A stretch of DNA of 64,000 nucleotides from Streptomyces sp. NRRL F-5126 (GTDB lineage: Bacteria; Actinomycetota; Actinomycetes; Streptomycetales; Streptomycetaceae), in assembly GCF_000721265.1 (NCBI RefSeq), contig NZ_JOFZ01000008.1:1-64000 (forward strand), read 5' to 3'. Each line of letters starts with the position of its first letter. Within the stretch, counting starts at the first letter, position 1. This document shows, one piece after another, positions 8,534 through 16,566 of the stretch. Made by a program: the position numbers and the translations under genes. The notes beneath the pieces were generated by a model, which saw only the letters and a list, made by a program, of their open reading frames with translations, searched no databases and was not told the DNA's origin.

Positions 8534-9121
8534 TCACTGTTCGACAGGGGCCGACGCAAACGTTGAGGCATCCAGGTCGCCCTTCCTCAGACGGAAGACC
8601 TGAAGGCGCAGGCCGTAGTACTTTTCGGTCTCCCCCACCCACTCCATCCCGATACGACGAGCGGCACGCGCTCCACGGGTGTTCTTGGGCCGCACAACGG
8701 CGAAGACTTCCTCTTCACCGTTGCTGAACGCATAATGCGCCAATGCGTGACCGGCTTCGGCGGCCAGGCCCCTGCCCCAGGCCGACGGGGCCAGCTGGTA
8801 ACCCAGTTCGAGATCATCGCCCTCGGGCGGGAGCGGAAGGATCTGACCCGAGCCCGCGACACGCCCGCGCCCGGTCTCCTCGATCACCCATTGGCCACTC
8901 GGTCGCCCCTCGGGCCCTGGCGGCGTGTCGATCCACCCGGCGATCACCTCGCGCATCCGCTCGACGTCGGTGACACGGCCCATTGCCGGAGCCAGCCATC
9001 TCGAGACTTCGGGACTTCCATAGATGTCGAGCGCACCGGCGGCATCACTCAGGCGCCATGGACGCAGCAGCAGCCGCGGCGTCCGGATGGTCGAGCCGAC
9101 GATGGTGACCTCATGAGTCAA
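8534..9121 (-). CDS. GNAT-family N-acetyltransferase (RimJ/RimL type)
   Basis: A 195-residue RimJ/RimL-like acetyltransferase. It begins with the family's RTPRLLLRPW strand and continues with LGYQLAPSAWGRGLAAEA (acetyl-CoA loop, about residues 102-119) and NTRGARAARRIGM. These enzymes acetylate alpha-amino groups of proteins or small amines; the substrate here is unknown. The TTG start at 9121 is supported by GAGGAG eight bases upstream. A 12-base-arm palindrome lies about 65 bases upstream. Confidence 0.88.
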   Translation of the reverse strand: MTHEVTIVGSTIRTPRLLLRPWRLSDAAGALDIYGSPEVSRWLAPAMGRVTDVERMREVIAGWIDTPPGPEGRPSGQWVIEETGRGRVAGSGQILPLPPEGDDLELGYQLAPSAWGRGLAAEAGHALAHYAFSNGEEEVFAVVRPKNTRGARAARRIGMEWVGETEKYYGLRLQVFRLRKGDLDASTFASAPVEQ

Positions 9122-9185
9122 CGCTGCTCCTCGGAGGGCGACGAGGCCGCGCCGAACAGCGCGTCCAGCTGTGTGCGATATTAAG

Positions 9186-9211
9186 CCAACTGGACGAAAT
9201 CGTCCAGTTGG
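9186..9211. promoter_or_regulatory. Long perfect palindrome, includes operator copy 6
   Basis: Perfect 12-base arms (9186-9197 and 9200-9211) flank a 2-base centre. The inner part TGGACG-AAAT-CGTCCA (9191-9206) matches the regional operator outline TGGAC-N6-GTCCA. It lies between the oxidoreductase stop and the GNAT start. The 2-base loop is too short for a good RNA hairpin, so an operator is preferred over a terminator. Confidence 0.6.
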
Positions 9212-9294
9212 GTGATCTTCGGAAGCCCATGGAAAGCCGGCGGTCGGCGTTGACCGGTCGATCGCGGCGACTGCCTCAGTGTGGGCCCGTGTAC

Positions 9295-10215
9295 CTACGG
9301 ACGAACGCGGATGACGGTCTTCCCCCTGACGTGCGCGGTCGGGTTGAGGGCGGCCACGGCGTCGTCGAGAGGTACGACGGTGCCGATATTGGTCCGCAAC
9401 CGGCCGCTTCGCACCCGCTGGACGATCTCCGCCAGTTGCCTGCGATCGGACTCGACAACAAAGTCGATCGCCAGGCCACCGACGGGCCGGGCCTCCACCG
9501 GCCCGGCGATGGACACCAGGATCCCGCCCTCCTTGACGAGGCCGGCCGACCGCCGACCGATGTCCCCCCCGAACACGTCGAAGACCAGGTCCACTCCCCC
9601 GACGTCCTCCAACGCGTCGCTCTCCAGGTCGACGAATTCCTGTGCCCCGAAATCAAGAGCCGTCCGACGGCTGCCGGCCCGCCCCGTACCGATGACATAG
9701 GCCCCGGCCTCCGAGGCGAGCTGGGTCACCATCGAACCCACTCCGCCGGCCGATCCATGCACGAGAACACTCTGACCCGCCTGAAGACGACCGTGCTCGA
9801 ACAACCCCTGCCACGCGGTCAGACCCGAGATCGGCAGGCTCGCACCCACGGAGAAATCGACATCGCCCGGCAGCGGCGCGAGATTGCGCGCCTCGACGGC
9901 CGTGTACTCCGCCAGGGTGCCGTCGCGCGTCCAGTCCGTGAGGCCGAAGACCCGCTGCCCCACCGACAGTCCCGCCGTGCCATAACCGAGGGCAGTCACC
10001 ACCCCGGCCAGCTCATGCCCGGGCACCGACGGCGTCCGGTCGCGGTCCAGGCGGTCGGTCCATGACGACGGCCACGAGAGTTCGTCCGGGGTGAACCCCG
10101 ACGCATGAACCTGGACAAGGACGTCATTGCCGGCGGGGGTCGGTTCGGGACGCTCTGTCAGCGTCATCCCAGCCGTTCCCGCAGCCTGATCCGTCACCAC
10201 AACCGCTTTCATCAT
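9295..10215 (-). CDS. NADP-dependent zinc-less alcohol dehydrogenase / quinone oxidoreductase
   Basis: A medium-chain dehydrogenase/reductase of 306 residues. The N-terminal GroES-like domain (VPGHELAGVVTALG) is followed by a Rossmann fold whose NADPH loop reads HGSAGGVGS. The zinc-ligand cysteines of classical alcohol dehydrogenases are absent, placing it with quinone/enone reductases. The start is ATG 10215 (GGGAAAGG upstream), with ATG 10212 equally possible. It lies directly downstream of a TetR gene in the same direction, and a 9-base-arm palindrome sits between them. The plausible role is detoxifying quinones or enones. Confidence 0.9.
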   Translation of the reverse strand: MMKAVVVTDQAAGTAGMTLTERPEPTPAGNDVLVQVHASGFTPDELSWPSSWTDRLDRDRTPSVPGHELAGVVTALGYGTAGLSVGQRVFGLTDWTRDGTLAEYTAVEARNLAPLPGDVDFSVGASLPISGLTAWQGLFEHGRLQAGQSVLVHGSAGGVGSMVTQLASEAGAYVIGTGRAGSRRTALDFGAQEFVDLESDALEDVGGVDLVFDVFGGDIGRRSAGLVKEGGILVSIAGPVEARPVGGLAIDFVVESDRRQLAEIVQRVRSGRLRTNIGTVVPLDDAVAALNPTAHVRGKTVIRVRP

Positions 10216-10301
10216 GCACCTTTCCCTGTACACTCTTCGGCCGCACAGCCCTTCCCGGCAGGCGCGTGCTTAGTGGCGCCGAACGACAGTTTCTTACCAC
10301 G

Positions 10302-10323
10302 CAGAGCAGACTTATCTGCTCTG
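10302..10323. promoter_or_regulatory. Palindrome between TetR gene and oxidoreductase gene
   Basis: Perfect 9-base arms CAGAGCAGA and TCTGCTCTG surround CTTA. It is 87 bases upstream of the oxidoreductase start and 22 bases past the TetR stop. It could be the regulator's operator or a weak terminator for the TetR gene. Its sequence differs from the TGGACT family. Confidence 0.5.
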
Positions 10324-10345
10324 GACTCGCAGCTTCTCCCGTACC

Positions 10346-11023
10346 TCAAACAGTGGGTACCACGTGAGATTTGACGTGGGCGATGGCCATGTCAACGGCG
10401 ATCCTCATGGGCCCCACGTCCTGGGCCGTACGTGCGAGGAGGTAGCCGCCTTGAAGTGCTGCCATGAGGCAGGTCGCAAGCCTTTGAGTATCCGTGTCGG
10501 CCCGCAGAACCCCTGAGTCCCTCATGCGTACGAGACCGGCCTCAAGCAGCCCTTCCCAAGTCTCGAAATACCCGGCAATCTCCATACGCGCTTCTTCGTG
10601 GCGATCGACCAGCTCACTCGCGAGGGAGCCGAGCTGACAACCGTACGCACCGTTTTGCAGCGCATTGCGCTCGATCAGCGCGTCCCGCCAGCGCTCCAGC
10701 CCACGCAGAGAACCAAGCCGCTGCAGCAGCTGATGCTCGCGTTCGAGCACCTCTACTGCCTGCGACGCGAGAACGTCACGCACGAGTGCGTCCTTGTCCG
10801 GGTAGTGGCGGTAGAGCTGCGACTTGCTGGTTCCGCTGGCCGCCCTGACATCGTCGAGGGTTGTGAGAGACACGCCTTTCACCCGCATCGTGTCGACGGC
10901 TGCTCTCAGAATGCGCTCACGAGTCGCCCTCCCGCGGTCCGTCAACCGGGAGTCGTTCCTGTCGCATGCGGGTTCGGCCACATCGGTCAGATTACCGGGG
11001 TGGGCGACGGCAAGAGCCGGCAT
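10346..11023 (-). CDS. TetR-family transcriptional regulator
   Basis: A TetR regulator with the HTH near residues 25-75 (TTLDDVRAASGTSKSQLYRHY). Its C-terminal domain, WRDALIERNALQNGAYGC ... ALQGGYLLARTAQD, is clearly homologous to the regulator at 7136-7765. The start was placed at ATG 11023, about 20 residues before the HTH. An in-frame start at 11239 would add 72 residues unlike the family. Palindrome copy 7 lies upstream, and the likely target oxidoreductase lies immediately downstream. Confidence 0.9.
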   Translation of the reverse strand: MPALAVAHPGNLTDVAEPACDRNDSRLTDRGRATRERILRAAVDTMRVKGVSLTTLDDVRAASGTSKSQLYRHYPDKDALVRDVLASQAVEVLEREHQLLQRLGSLRGLERWRDALIERNALQNGAYGCQLGSLASELVDRHEEARMEIAGYFETWEGLLEAGLVRMRDSGVLRADTDTQRLATCLMAALQGGYLLARTAQDVGPMRIAVDMAIAHVKSHVVPTV

Positions 11024-11288
11024 CGGACGGAGCGCCCCTTCCGGGCTTTTCCATGGCAGCTGCAGACAGATCAGCTGGTGCTGTCGCCCCAGTTCAGCAG
11101 CGACCTCGCCCGTGTGAACAGGAGGCGGCGGCGCCGCGACGATGGCCGTGGATTCGCCCTCCAGGCGGAGAACCCGACGGGCCCAACTCGCCTCAGCTGT
11201 GGCGCGGCTCGGCTTGGACGGGGTGTCGGCAAGCGTCACTCGCCCACTACGGTGTGCATCGCACCAGGCACAGAAGCCGAAACTTTAT

Positions 11289-11304
11289 TGGACTATCGAG
11301 TCCC
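11289..11304. promoter_or_regulatory. TGGACT-type palindromic operator, copy 7
   Basis: It reads TGGACTATCGAGTCCC, with GGACT/AGTCC arms around four bases, upstream of the TetR gene. Confidence 0.6.
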
Positions 11305-11474
11305 ATTTCAATAGTCAGGTGTGCCCCCCGTGGTGCAGCCGAGAAGAGCCGCGCCGCCAGGACCGGCACAACCACCGTTCGACCCGGAAGGTCGGGAGCC
11401 ACCAGACGAGCCGCACGACATCCCCATGGGGCATCCGCGGGAGGCTTGGGCGGTCGCAGGCGCCTCATTTACAG

Positions 11475-11490
11475 TGGACTATATAGTCCC
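11475..11490. promoter_or_regulatory. TGGACT-type palindromic operator, copy 8
   Basis: The best copy: GGACTATATAGTCC is a perfect 14-base palindrome (11476-11489). It is 85 bases upstream of the AfsR-like start, so the regulator below may be under TetR control. Confidence 0.65.
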
Positions 11491-11574
11491 TAAAAAGGGG
11501 ATCGGCGAGGTACCCTGTCCCAGAGGGCCCGGTGGAGCCGGCGATGCGCTCACTTCCGCGGAACGGGAAAAACG

Positions 11575-13407
11575 GTGCAGTCAGACGTTCAGTTCTCCGT
11601 ACTTGGTCCGTTGCGGCTGCAGAGGAACGGAACGGACACCGGCGTCGGTCAGCCGCGGCAGTGCGCAGTGCTCACCTCCCTCCTGCTCAGGCCGGGAGGC
11701 CCCGTGAGCCTCGCCACCCTGGTGGAGGACGTATGGGGCGTGGATGCCCCGGCGTCGGCCGTAGGGTCGGTGCGCACCTACATCTACCGCCTCAGACAGG
11801 TGCTGGGCGGATGCGGCGACAGCTCCTTGCGGCTCATCGACGGCGGCTACTCGCTTGGCCTCAAGCACGACGCTCTGGACCTCAACCGGTTCAAGCAGGC
11901 GATGTCCAAGGGTCGCGAAGCCCGGGCGGAGCGCGACCTCACGTCCGCGGAGACGTTGCTGTCCGAGGCATTGGGGATGTGGAGGGGGATCGGCCTGGCC
12001 GGGGTCCCGGGGCCTTTTGCGGACGCCCAACGAGGCATCCTCGACGAGCTGCGCCTGGCATGCGTGGAAGAGCAGCTGGCCTGCCAGGTGGAGCAGGGGA
12101 ATTATGCCGAGGCCGCTGCCGAGCTCTCGGCGCTCCTGGTGGAGCATCCGCTTCGAGAGCGTCTCTCCGAGCTGTTGATGACCGCGTTGTACGGGGCCGG
12201 GCGGCAGTCCGAGGCGTTGACCCTGTATCACACGACCACCCACATGCTCCGCCAGCGTCTCGGGATCAGCCCCTCACCGCCCCTGCGGAAGGTCCACGAG
12301 GCGATCCTCTCCGGACAGCTTGTGCTCCCACGGGCTGCCGGACGCGACGCCAAGGGGCAAGAGCCCGAGCGGCCGAAGCAATCGGCCGCGCCGACACAGC
12401 TGCCGGCCGCCCTGCCCCGGTTGGTGGGCCGGGAACAGGAGCACTCCCGGGTCGAACGCCTGGTCTCGGAGGCCGCGACCTCCTCTTCCGTCGCCATCTG
12501 CGTGATCGGCGGGATGGCCGGCGTCGGGAAGACGGCCTTCGCCACCTCTGCTGCCCACCGCCTTGCGCACCACTTCCCCGACGGGCAGCTCTTCGCGGAC
12601 TTGGGGGGTGCGAGTTCCTACGGCGTGCCAAGAGACCCCGCGGACTTGCTCGCGGACCTCCTCCAGTCCTTCGGTGTCCGGGCGAATGACATCCCTCGGA
12701 CCCGGCGGGCCCGGGGGCTCATTTTCCGTGGGCTGCTGGCCCACCGGCGGATGCTGATCGTGCTTGATGACGCTCATGACACTGACCAGCTCAGAGAGCT
12801 GATCCCCGGCACCCCCGGATCCATGGCGCTCGTCACCAGTCGCCTTCAGCTGCACGGTTTCGTCGCCGCCTACCAGGCGACACCGCTGACGCTGCTGCCC
12901 CTCGGCCAGGCCGATGCACACAGCTTCCTGGCGCATCGTCTCGGCGCATCCAGGACCGCTGCCGAACCCACAGCCGTCGACCGCATCATCCAGCTGGCAG
13001 GGCACTTGCCCCTGGCCCTCGCGAACGTGGCCGCCCGAGCGGCATTTCGACCTCAACTACGCCTGGAAGCCTTGGCTGCCGAGTACACGTCTGCGGGATC
13101 GAGTGTGCTCGACGCCTTCAGCGGTGATGAGGATCCGTCCCTGGACGTTCGGGCCTCGATCATGCGGTCGTACCTCACCCTGGACAGAGAGCCTGCTCGA
13201 CTCTTTCGCACGCTGAGCACACTCGGCACCCTCGCCTTCGCGGCATCGCAGATCGCGGACATGATCAGGCAAAACGAGCAGCAGGTTCGCAGGGCTCTCG
13301 CACACCTGGTCCGCGCGCACCTTGTCTCCGAAGTGGGCCCCGGCAGATACCACTGGAACAGCCTCGTGGCCGCATTCGCGGCAGAGCAGGCGGACATCGC
13401 TTCCTGA
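11575..13407 (+). CDS. AfsR/SARP-family regulator with NB-ARC ATPase domain
   Basis: A 610-residue multidomain activator. Residues about 5-85 form an OmpR-type winged helix (FSVLGPLRLQRNG ... LVEDVWG). About 95-240 form the bacterial activation domain (LDLNRFKQAM ... REALTLYH-like TPR). About 285-520 form an NB-ARC ATPase with Walker A GMAGVGKTA (about 313-321) and Walker B MLIVLDDAHD. The C-terminal TPR array of full-length AfsR is missing and the protein ends soon after a winged-helix-like segment. Start is GTG 11575. SARPs bind heptamer direct repeats; candidate repeats occur in the polyketide cluster downstream, but a link is only inferred. Confidence 0.9.
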   Translation: MQSDVQFSVLGPLRLQRNGTDTGVGQPRQCAVLTSLLLRPGGPVSLATLVEDVWGVDAPASAVGSVRTYIYRLRQVLGGCGDSSLRLIDGGYSLGLKHDALDLNRFKQAMSKGREARAERDLTSAETLLSEALGMWRGIGLAGVPGPFADAQRGILDELRLACVEEQLACQVEQGNYAEAAAELSALLVEHPLRERLSELLMTALYGAGRQSEALTLYHTTTHMLRQRLGISPSPPLRKVHEAILSGQLVLPRAAGRDAKGQEPERPKQSAAPTQLPAALPRLVGREQEHSRVERLVSEAATSSSVAICVIGGMAGVGKTAFATSAAHRLAHHFPDGQLFADLGGASSYGVPRDPADLLADLLQSFGVRANDIPRTRRARGLIFRGLLAHRRMLIVLDDAHDTDQLRELIPGTPGSMALVTSRLQLHGFVAAYQATPLTLLPLGQADAHSFLAHRLGASRTAAEPTAVDRIIQLAGHLPLALANVAARAAFRPQLRLEALAAEYTSAGSSVLDAFSGDEDPSLDVRASIMRSYLTLDREPARLFRTLSTLGTLAFAASQIADMIRQNEQQVRRALAHLVRAHLVSEVGPGRYHWNSLVAAFAAEQADIAS

Positions 13408-13509
13408 CGCAACCTGAAGGCGCCCTGTCCCGCCGAACCGGACGCCGTCCCGCGGGACGCCGGCGGCTGCCTTCGCCGACAGGTCGGTCCCAAAACCACT
13501 GGAAACGGG

Positions 13510-13638
13510 CATCAGCCGCTGGTCTTCACCGCGCTCATGAGCGGCGTTCCCCTTGAAACGCTCGTCAACGAACTGGAAACGAACCGAAATGCGCTTTACA
13601 AGACCATGTCCGACGCCCGCGGAAGACTTCGCGCGCCG
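13510..13638 (+). pseudogene. Remnant of a sigma-factor region 4
   Basis: The frame encodes HQPLVFTALMSGVPLETL followed by ELETNRNALYKTMSDARGRLR. This closely follows the region-4 helix-turn-helix of actinobacterial ECF-type sigma factors (pattern VF.AL..GVP...L...L...R.A.YK...DAR..LR). No region 2 or upstream coding part is present. The fragment runs open into the next gene's frame, so a naive call would fuse it to the FUSC protein. Confidence 0.6.
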
Positions 13639-13680
13639 AGCCCGAGGTCTCGGCTCCCTTTCCACCCATCGGAGGCAGAG

Positions 13681-15972
13681 ATGAATCCGACGCATCGGCT
13701 TGCCACGTGGTTGCGCCGCCTGGATCCTGCCCTGGCTGCTACCCGGCGCGCGGCGCGGACGGCAGTAGTCATGCCCGCGATCTTCGCACTGTGTACGGAA
13801 GTCCTCCATACGCCGGTTGCTGGGACCTATGCGGCGTTCGCGGCGTTCTCCATGCTGCTGCTCGTCGAGTTCACCGGTCCCTGGGCTCAGCGGATGCGGG
13901 CGCATGTCGTGCTCGGCGTTGTATGGGTGGTCCTGGTTTCGCTGGGCAGCCTCGCCGGCCGCGAAATCTGGATCGGGGCGGCAGCGACGGTGCTTGTGGC
14001 CTTTCTCGTGCTCTTCTCGGGCGTGATCAGCTCGGTTCTGGCCGGTGCCACGACGTCACTGCTCCTTGCCTTCGTTCTGCCGGTGGCGACCCGTGCGCCG
14101 CTGGAGCAGTTGCCCCAGCAGTTGATGGGGGTCGTGTTCGCCGCGAGTGCGTCCACGCTCGCGGTCCGGTGGCTGTGGCCCAGGTCGCAGGACGATCCAC
14201 TCAGCGCACCGGCAGCACAGGTCTGCCGAGCAGCGGCCGCTCAACTGGCGGTCGAGGCGGACTACTTCGCCGGTCGATCCGGCGCTGCGGCATTTCGGCA
14301 GTGCCGTTCTTGTGCCCGGGAGACCGAAGCGAGTGCACGCAGACTCCAACGGGCGTTCACTGCCACCCCGTACCGGCCCACGGGGTTGTCGACCGAATCT
14401 CGGACTCTGGTCCGCCTGGTCGATGAGCTGACATGGCTGAGTGCGGTTCTTGCAGAGGCCGCTCCTGGAGCGGAATACGGGCCGTTGGGCACTGCGGAGT
14501 CATCGGAGGTGCGCAGGACCGCCGCAAGTGTTCTCGACATGTGCGCGCAGTTGCTCGATGATCCAGACAACTCGCCGGAGAAGCTCCTCGCCGGCGCGGC
14601 GGCGCTTCGCGCGGCCTTGACCACGCTTGAAGACGGAGCCGTCGCCGGTGTGCCGAGTGGTGGTGCCGCGGAGTACGGCAGGCATAGCATCGACACCTTT
14701 GTCGACAGCCTCGACGTGTCTTTTCGTGCCGAGGAGATCGCTTTCGTGGTTCTGCAGATCGCGCAGAATGTCGGCACCGCCCGTACTGCCCGCCGGCGAA
14801 GCTGGTGGGATCACCTTCTCGGACGTGTGCCGGGGGCGCCTTCGGGGCCCTTGACCAGCGCCATGGACCGAGCGGGAGCCCATGTGGAACCGCACTCGGT
14901 GTGGCTGCACAACAGCATCCGCGGTGCCATCGGTCTGGGGGCCGGGGTCGTGGTCGCGGACTTCACCGGCGTTCAGCACGCTTTCTGGGTGCTGCTCGGC
15001 ATCTTGTCGGTTCTCCGTTCCAACGCCCTCAATACCGGCCAGAACGCCTTCCGCGCTCTTGGGGGCACCTTGGCCGGATCGATCGTAGGCTTCGTCCTTC
15101 TTCAGGCCATAGGCCACAACGCACCGCTTTTGTGGACATTGCTCCCGATCGCCGTCATGCTCGCGGGCATTGTCCCTGCCGCGGTTTCGTTCGCCGCGGG
15201 ACAGGCTGCCTTCACCCTTACACTGGCGATCTTGTTCAACGTCGCTCAGCCGGCCGGCGCTTCAGTCCTCCTCTTCCGCATCGAGGACATCGCACTCGGT
15301 TGCGTGGTGAGTCTGGTTGTCGGCTTCTTCTTCTGGCCTCGGGGCGCCTCTGGGGCAGTCCGTAAGGCTCTGGCCGAAGCGTATTCCGGTAGCGCGCGGT
15401 ATCTGCTCGCGGCCGTCGACTACGCGGTGTCCTGCTGCGTGAATGGCTCTGCCGGGATCCAAGCGCCGCAGGAGAGCCGGCAAGCGGCAGCGGCAGCGCG
15501 GCGCCTGGACGACGCTTTTCGGACCTACTTGGCGGAGCGCGGAGGCAAGACTGTTCCCCTGTGCCAGATGTCGACCCTGGTCGCCGGTGTGGCCGGCCTT
15601 CGGCTGGCCGGTGATGCCGTTCTGGAACTGTGGCGGCGATCCACGGACCGGGCGTCGCTCAACGATCGCGCGGCCGCGCAACGAGAGCTGATCATCATGG
15701 CGGAGCGGATTCTGCGATGGTACGAGACCCTGGCAGACGGCCTCGTGAACGACGGGTCGGCGCCCGAGCCGCTTGACTCCGATTCGGGAAACATCTCCCG
15801 GTTGATCGAGGCGGTCGGCCGCGACCTGCGTGCGGCAGATGGGCAGGCCACGAAAACCGGCGTGCGCGTCATCTGGACGGGCAACCACTTGGACGCGGCA
15901 CGCAGGCTTCAGATCCCGATCGCCGCGGCAACCGGCGACGCCTCCGGGCAAGGTTCCGTGGGATCGCTTTGA
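13681..15972 (+). CDS. FUSC-family (aromatic acid exporter-like) membrane protein
   Basis: A 763-residue protein with two copies of a hydrophobic block. The first cluster of about six membrane segments lies near residues 20-165 and the second near 425-570, each followed by a long cytoplasmic helical domain. This is the layout of the FUSC/YccS/AaeB family, which exports aromatic acids or similar weak acids. The start at ATG 13681 is preceded by GGAGG at ideal spacing. An upstream ATG at 13537 would include the sigma-factor remnant and was rejected. Substrate unknown. Confidence 0.87.
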   Translation: MNPTHRLATWLRRLDPALAATRRAARTAVVMPAIFALCTEVLHTPVAGTYAAFAAFSMLLLVEFTGPWAQRMRAHVVLGVVWVVLVSLGSLAGREIWIGAAATVLVAFLVLFSGVISSVLAGATTSLLLAFVLPVATRAPLEQLPQQLMGVVFAASASTLAVRWLWPRSQDDPLSAPAAQVCRAAAAQLAVEADYFAGRSGAAAFRQCRSCARETEASARRLQRAFTATPYRPTGLSTESRTLVRLVDELTWLSAVLAEAAPGAEYGPLGTAESSEVRRTAASVLDMCAQLLDDPDNSPEKLLAGAAALRAALTTLEDGAVAGVPSGGAAEYGRHSIDTFVDSLDVSFRAEEIAFVVLQIAQNVGTARTARRRSWWDHLLGRVPGAPSGPLTSAMDRAGAHVEPHSVWLHNSIRGAIGLGAGVVVADFTGVQHAFWVLLGILSVLRSNALNTGQNAFRALGGTLAGSIVGFVLLQAIGHNAPLLWTLLPIAVMLAGIVPAAVSFAAGQAAFTLTLAILFNVAQPAGASVLLFRIEDIALGCVVSLVVGFFFWPRGASGAVRKALAEAYSGSARYLLAAVDYAVSCCVNGSAGIQAPQESRQAAAAARRLDDAFRTYLAERGGKTVPLCQMSTLVAGVAGLRLAGDAVLELWRRSTDRASLNDRAAAQRELIIMAERILRWYETLADGLVNDGSAPEPLDSDSGNISRLIEAVGRDLRAADGQATKTGVRVIWTGNHLDAARRLQIPIAAATGDASGQGSVGSL

Positions 15973-16028
15973 GAGGAACTCTCAGTGGTTGCCCCCGATC
16001 CGGGAAAGCGGGCTGAGGTCCGGGGCCC

Positions 16029-16484
16029 TCAGTCGCCTTCGCGCAGGTCCTTCACCACGCGGAAGCGTTCGAGCACGACCTTCGTCGCGTCGTCCACGGT
16101 GAAGTCCTGGCCGAGTTCGGCGCGCATCTCGGGCCCGTGCCAGAACGTCTCGTGGCCGGCGCGCCACTCGGCCACCGTCGTGTGTCCCTCGCCCTCGTCG
16201 ACGGCGTGCGCGAGGTCGACGTCCGCGAGCGGCACGACGCGGACGCCGGTCGTCTCGATCACGGCGACGGCGCGGCCGTCCGAGTCGATCACCGTCGAGC
16301 GCGTCCCCGCGCGCGGCAGGTCATCGCCGCACTGCTCGTAGTCGGCGACGAGCCCGGTCGTGGACGTCTTGGAGCCGTCGAGCACCGCCGCCACCAGCCG
16401 GTCGCGCAGCGGTCCCGGGAACGCGAACTCGGTGACGGGCAGGGCTGCGGCGACGTCGTGGCCGGGGGCGTCGTCCTTCGTCAT
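16029..16484 (-). CDS. ASCH domain protein
   Basis: A 151-residue protein of the ASCH superfamily. It has the FPGPLRDRLVAAVLDGSKTSTTGL entry (start near residue 23), a middle strand giving VIETTGVRVVPLADVDL, and the EGHTTVAEWRAGHETFW block. ASCH proteins have a PUA-like beta-barrel fold and are thought to bind RNA; some are N4-acetylcytidine amidohydrolases. From here rightward GC and third-codon GC rise visibly compared with the genes to the left. Confidence 0.87.
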   Translation of the reverse strand: MTKDDAPGHDVAAALPVTEFAFPGPLRDRLVAAVLDGSKTSTTGLVADYEQCGDDLPRAGTRSTVIDSDGRAVAVIETTGVRVVPLADVDLAHAVDEGEGHTTVAEWRAGHETFWHGPEMRAELGQDFTVDDATKVVLERFRVVKDLREGD

Positions 16485-16566
16485 GCGGCGACCCTACCGG
16501 CGGGGCGAACGCGGAGGGGCCGGGCGGGACACCCGTCCCGGCCGGCCCCTCCAGCGGTGCACGTGC

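Larger units (their letters stand above)
11024..11574. other. Divergent control region between TetR and AfsR-like genes
   Basis: No gene is recognised here, except for a possible N-terminal extension of the TetR gene to 11239. The region carries two well-formed copies of the regional palindrome, one facing each flanking gene. Confidence 0.5.

Noticed and set aside
13446..13459. Perfect 14-base palindrome CGTCCCGCGGGACG after the AfsR-like gene
   Set aside because: Pure GC palindromes of this length occur often in such DNA. It has no loop for an RNA hairpin, and no conserved copies were seen.
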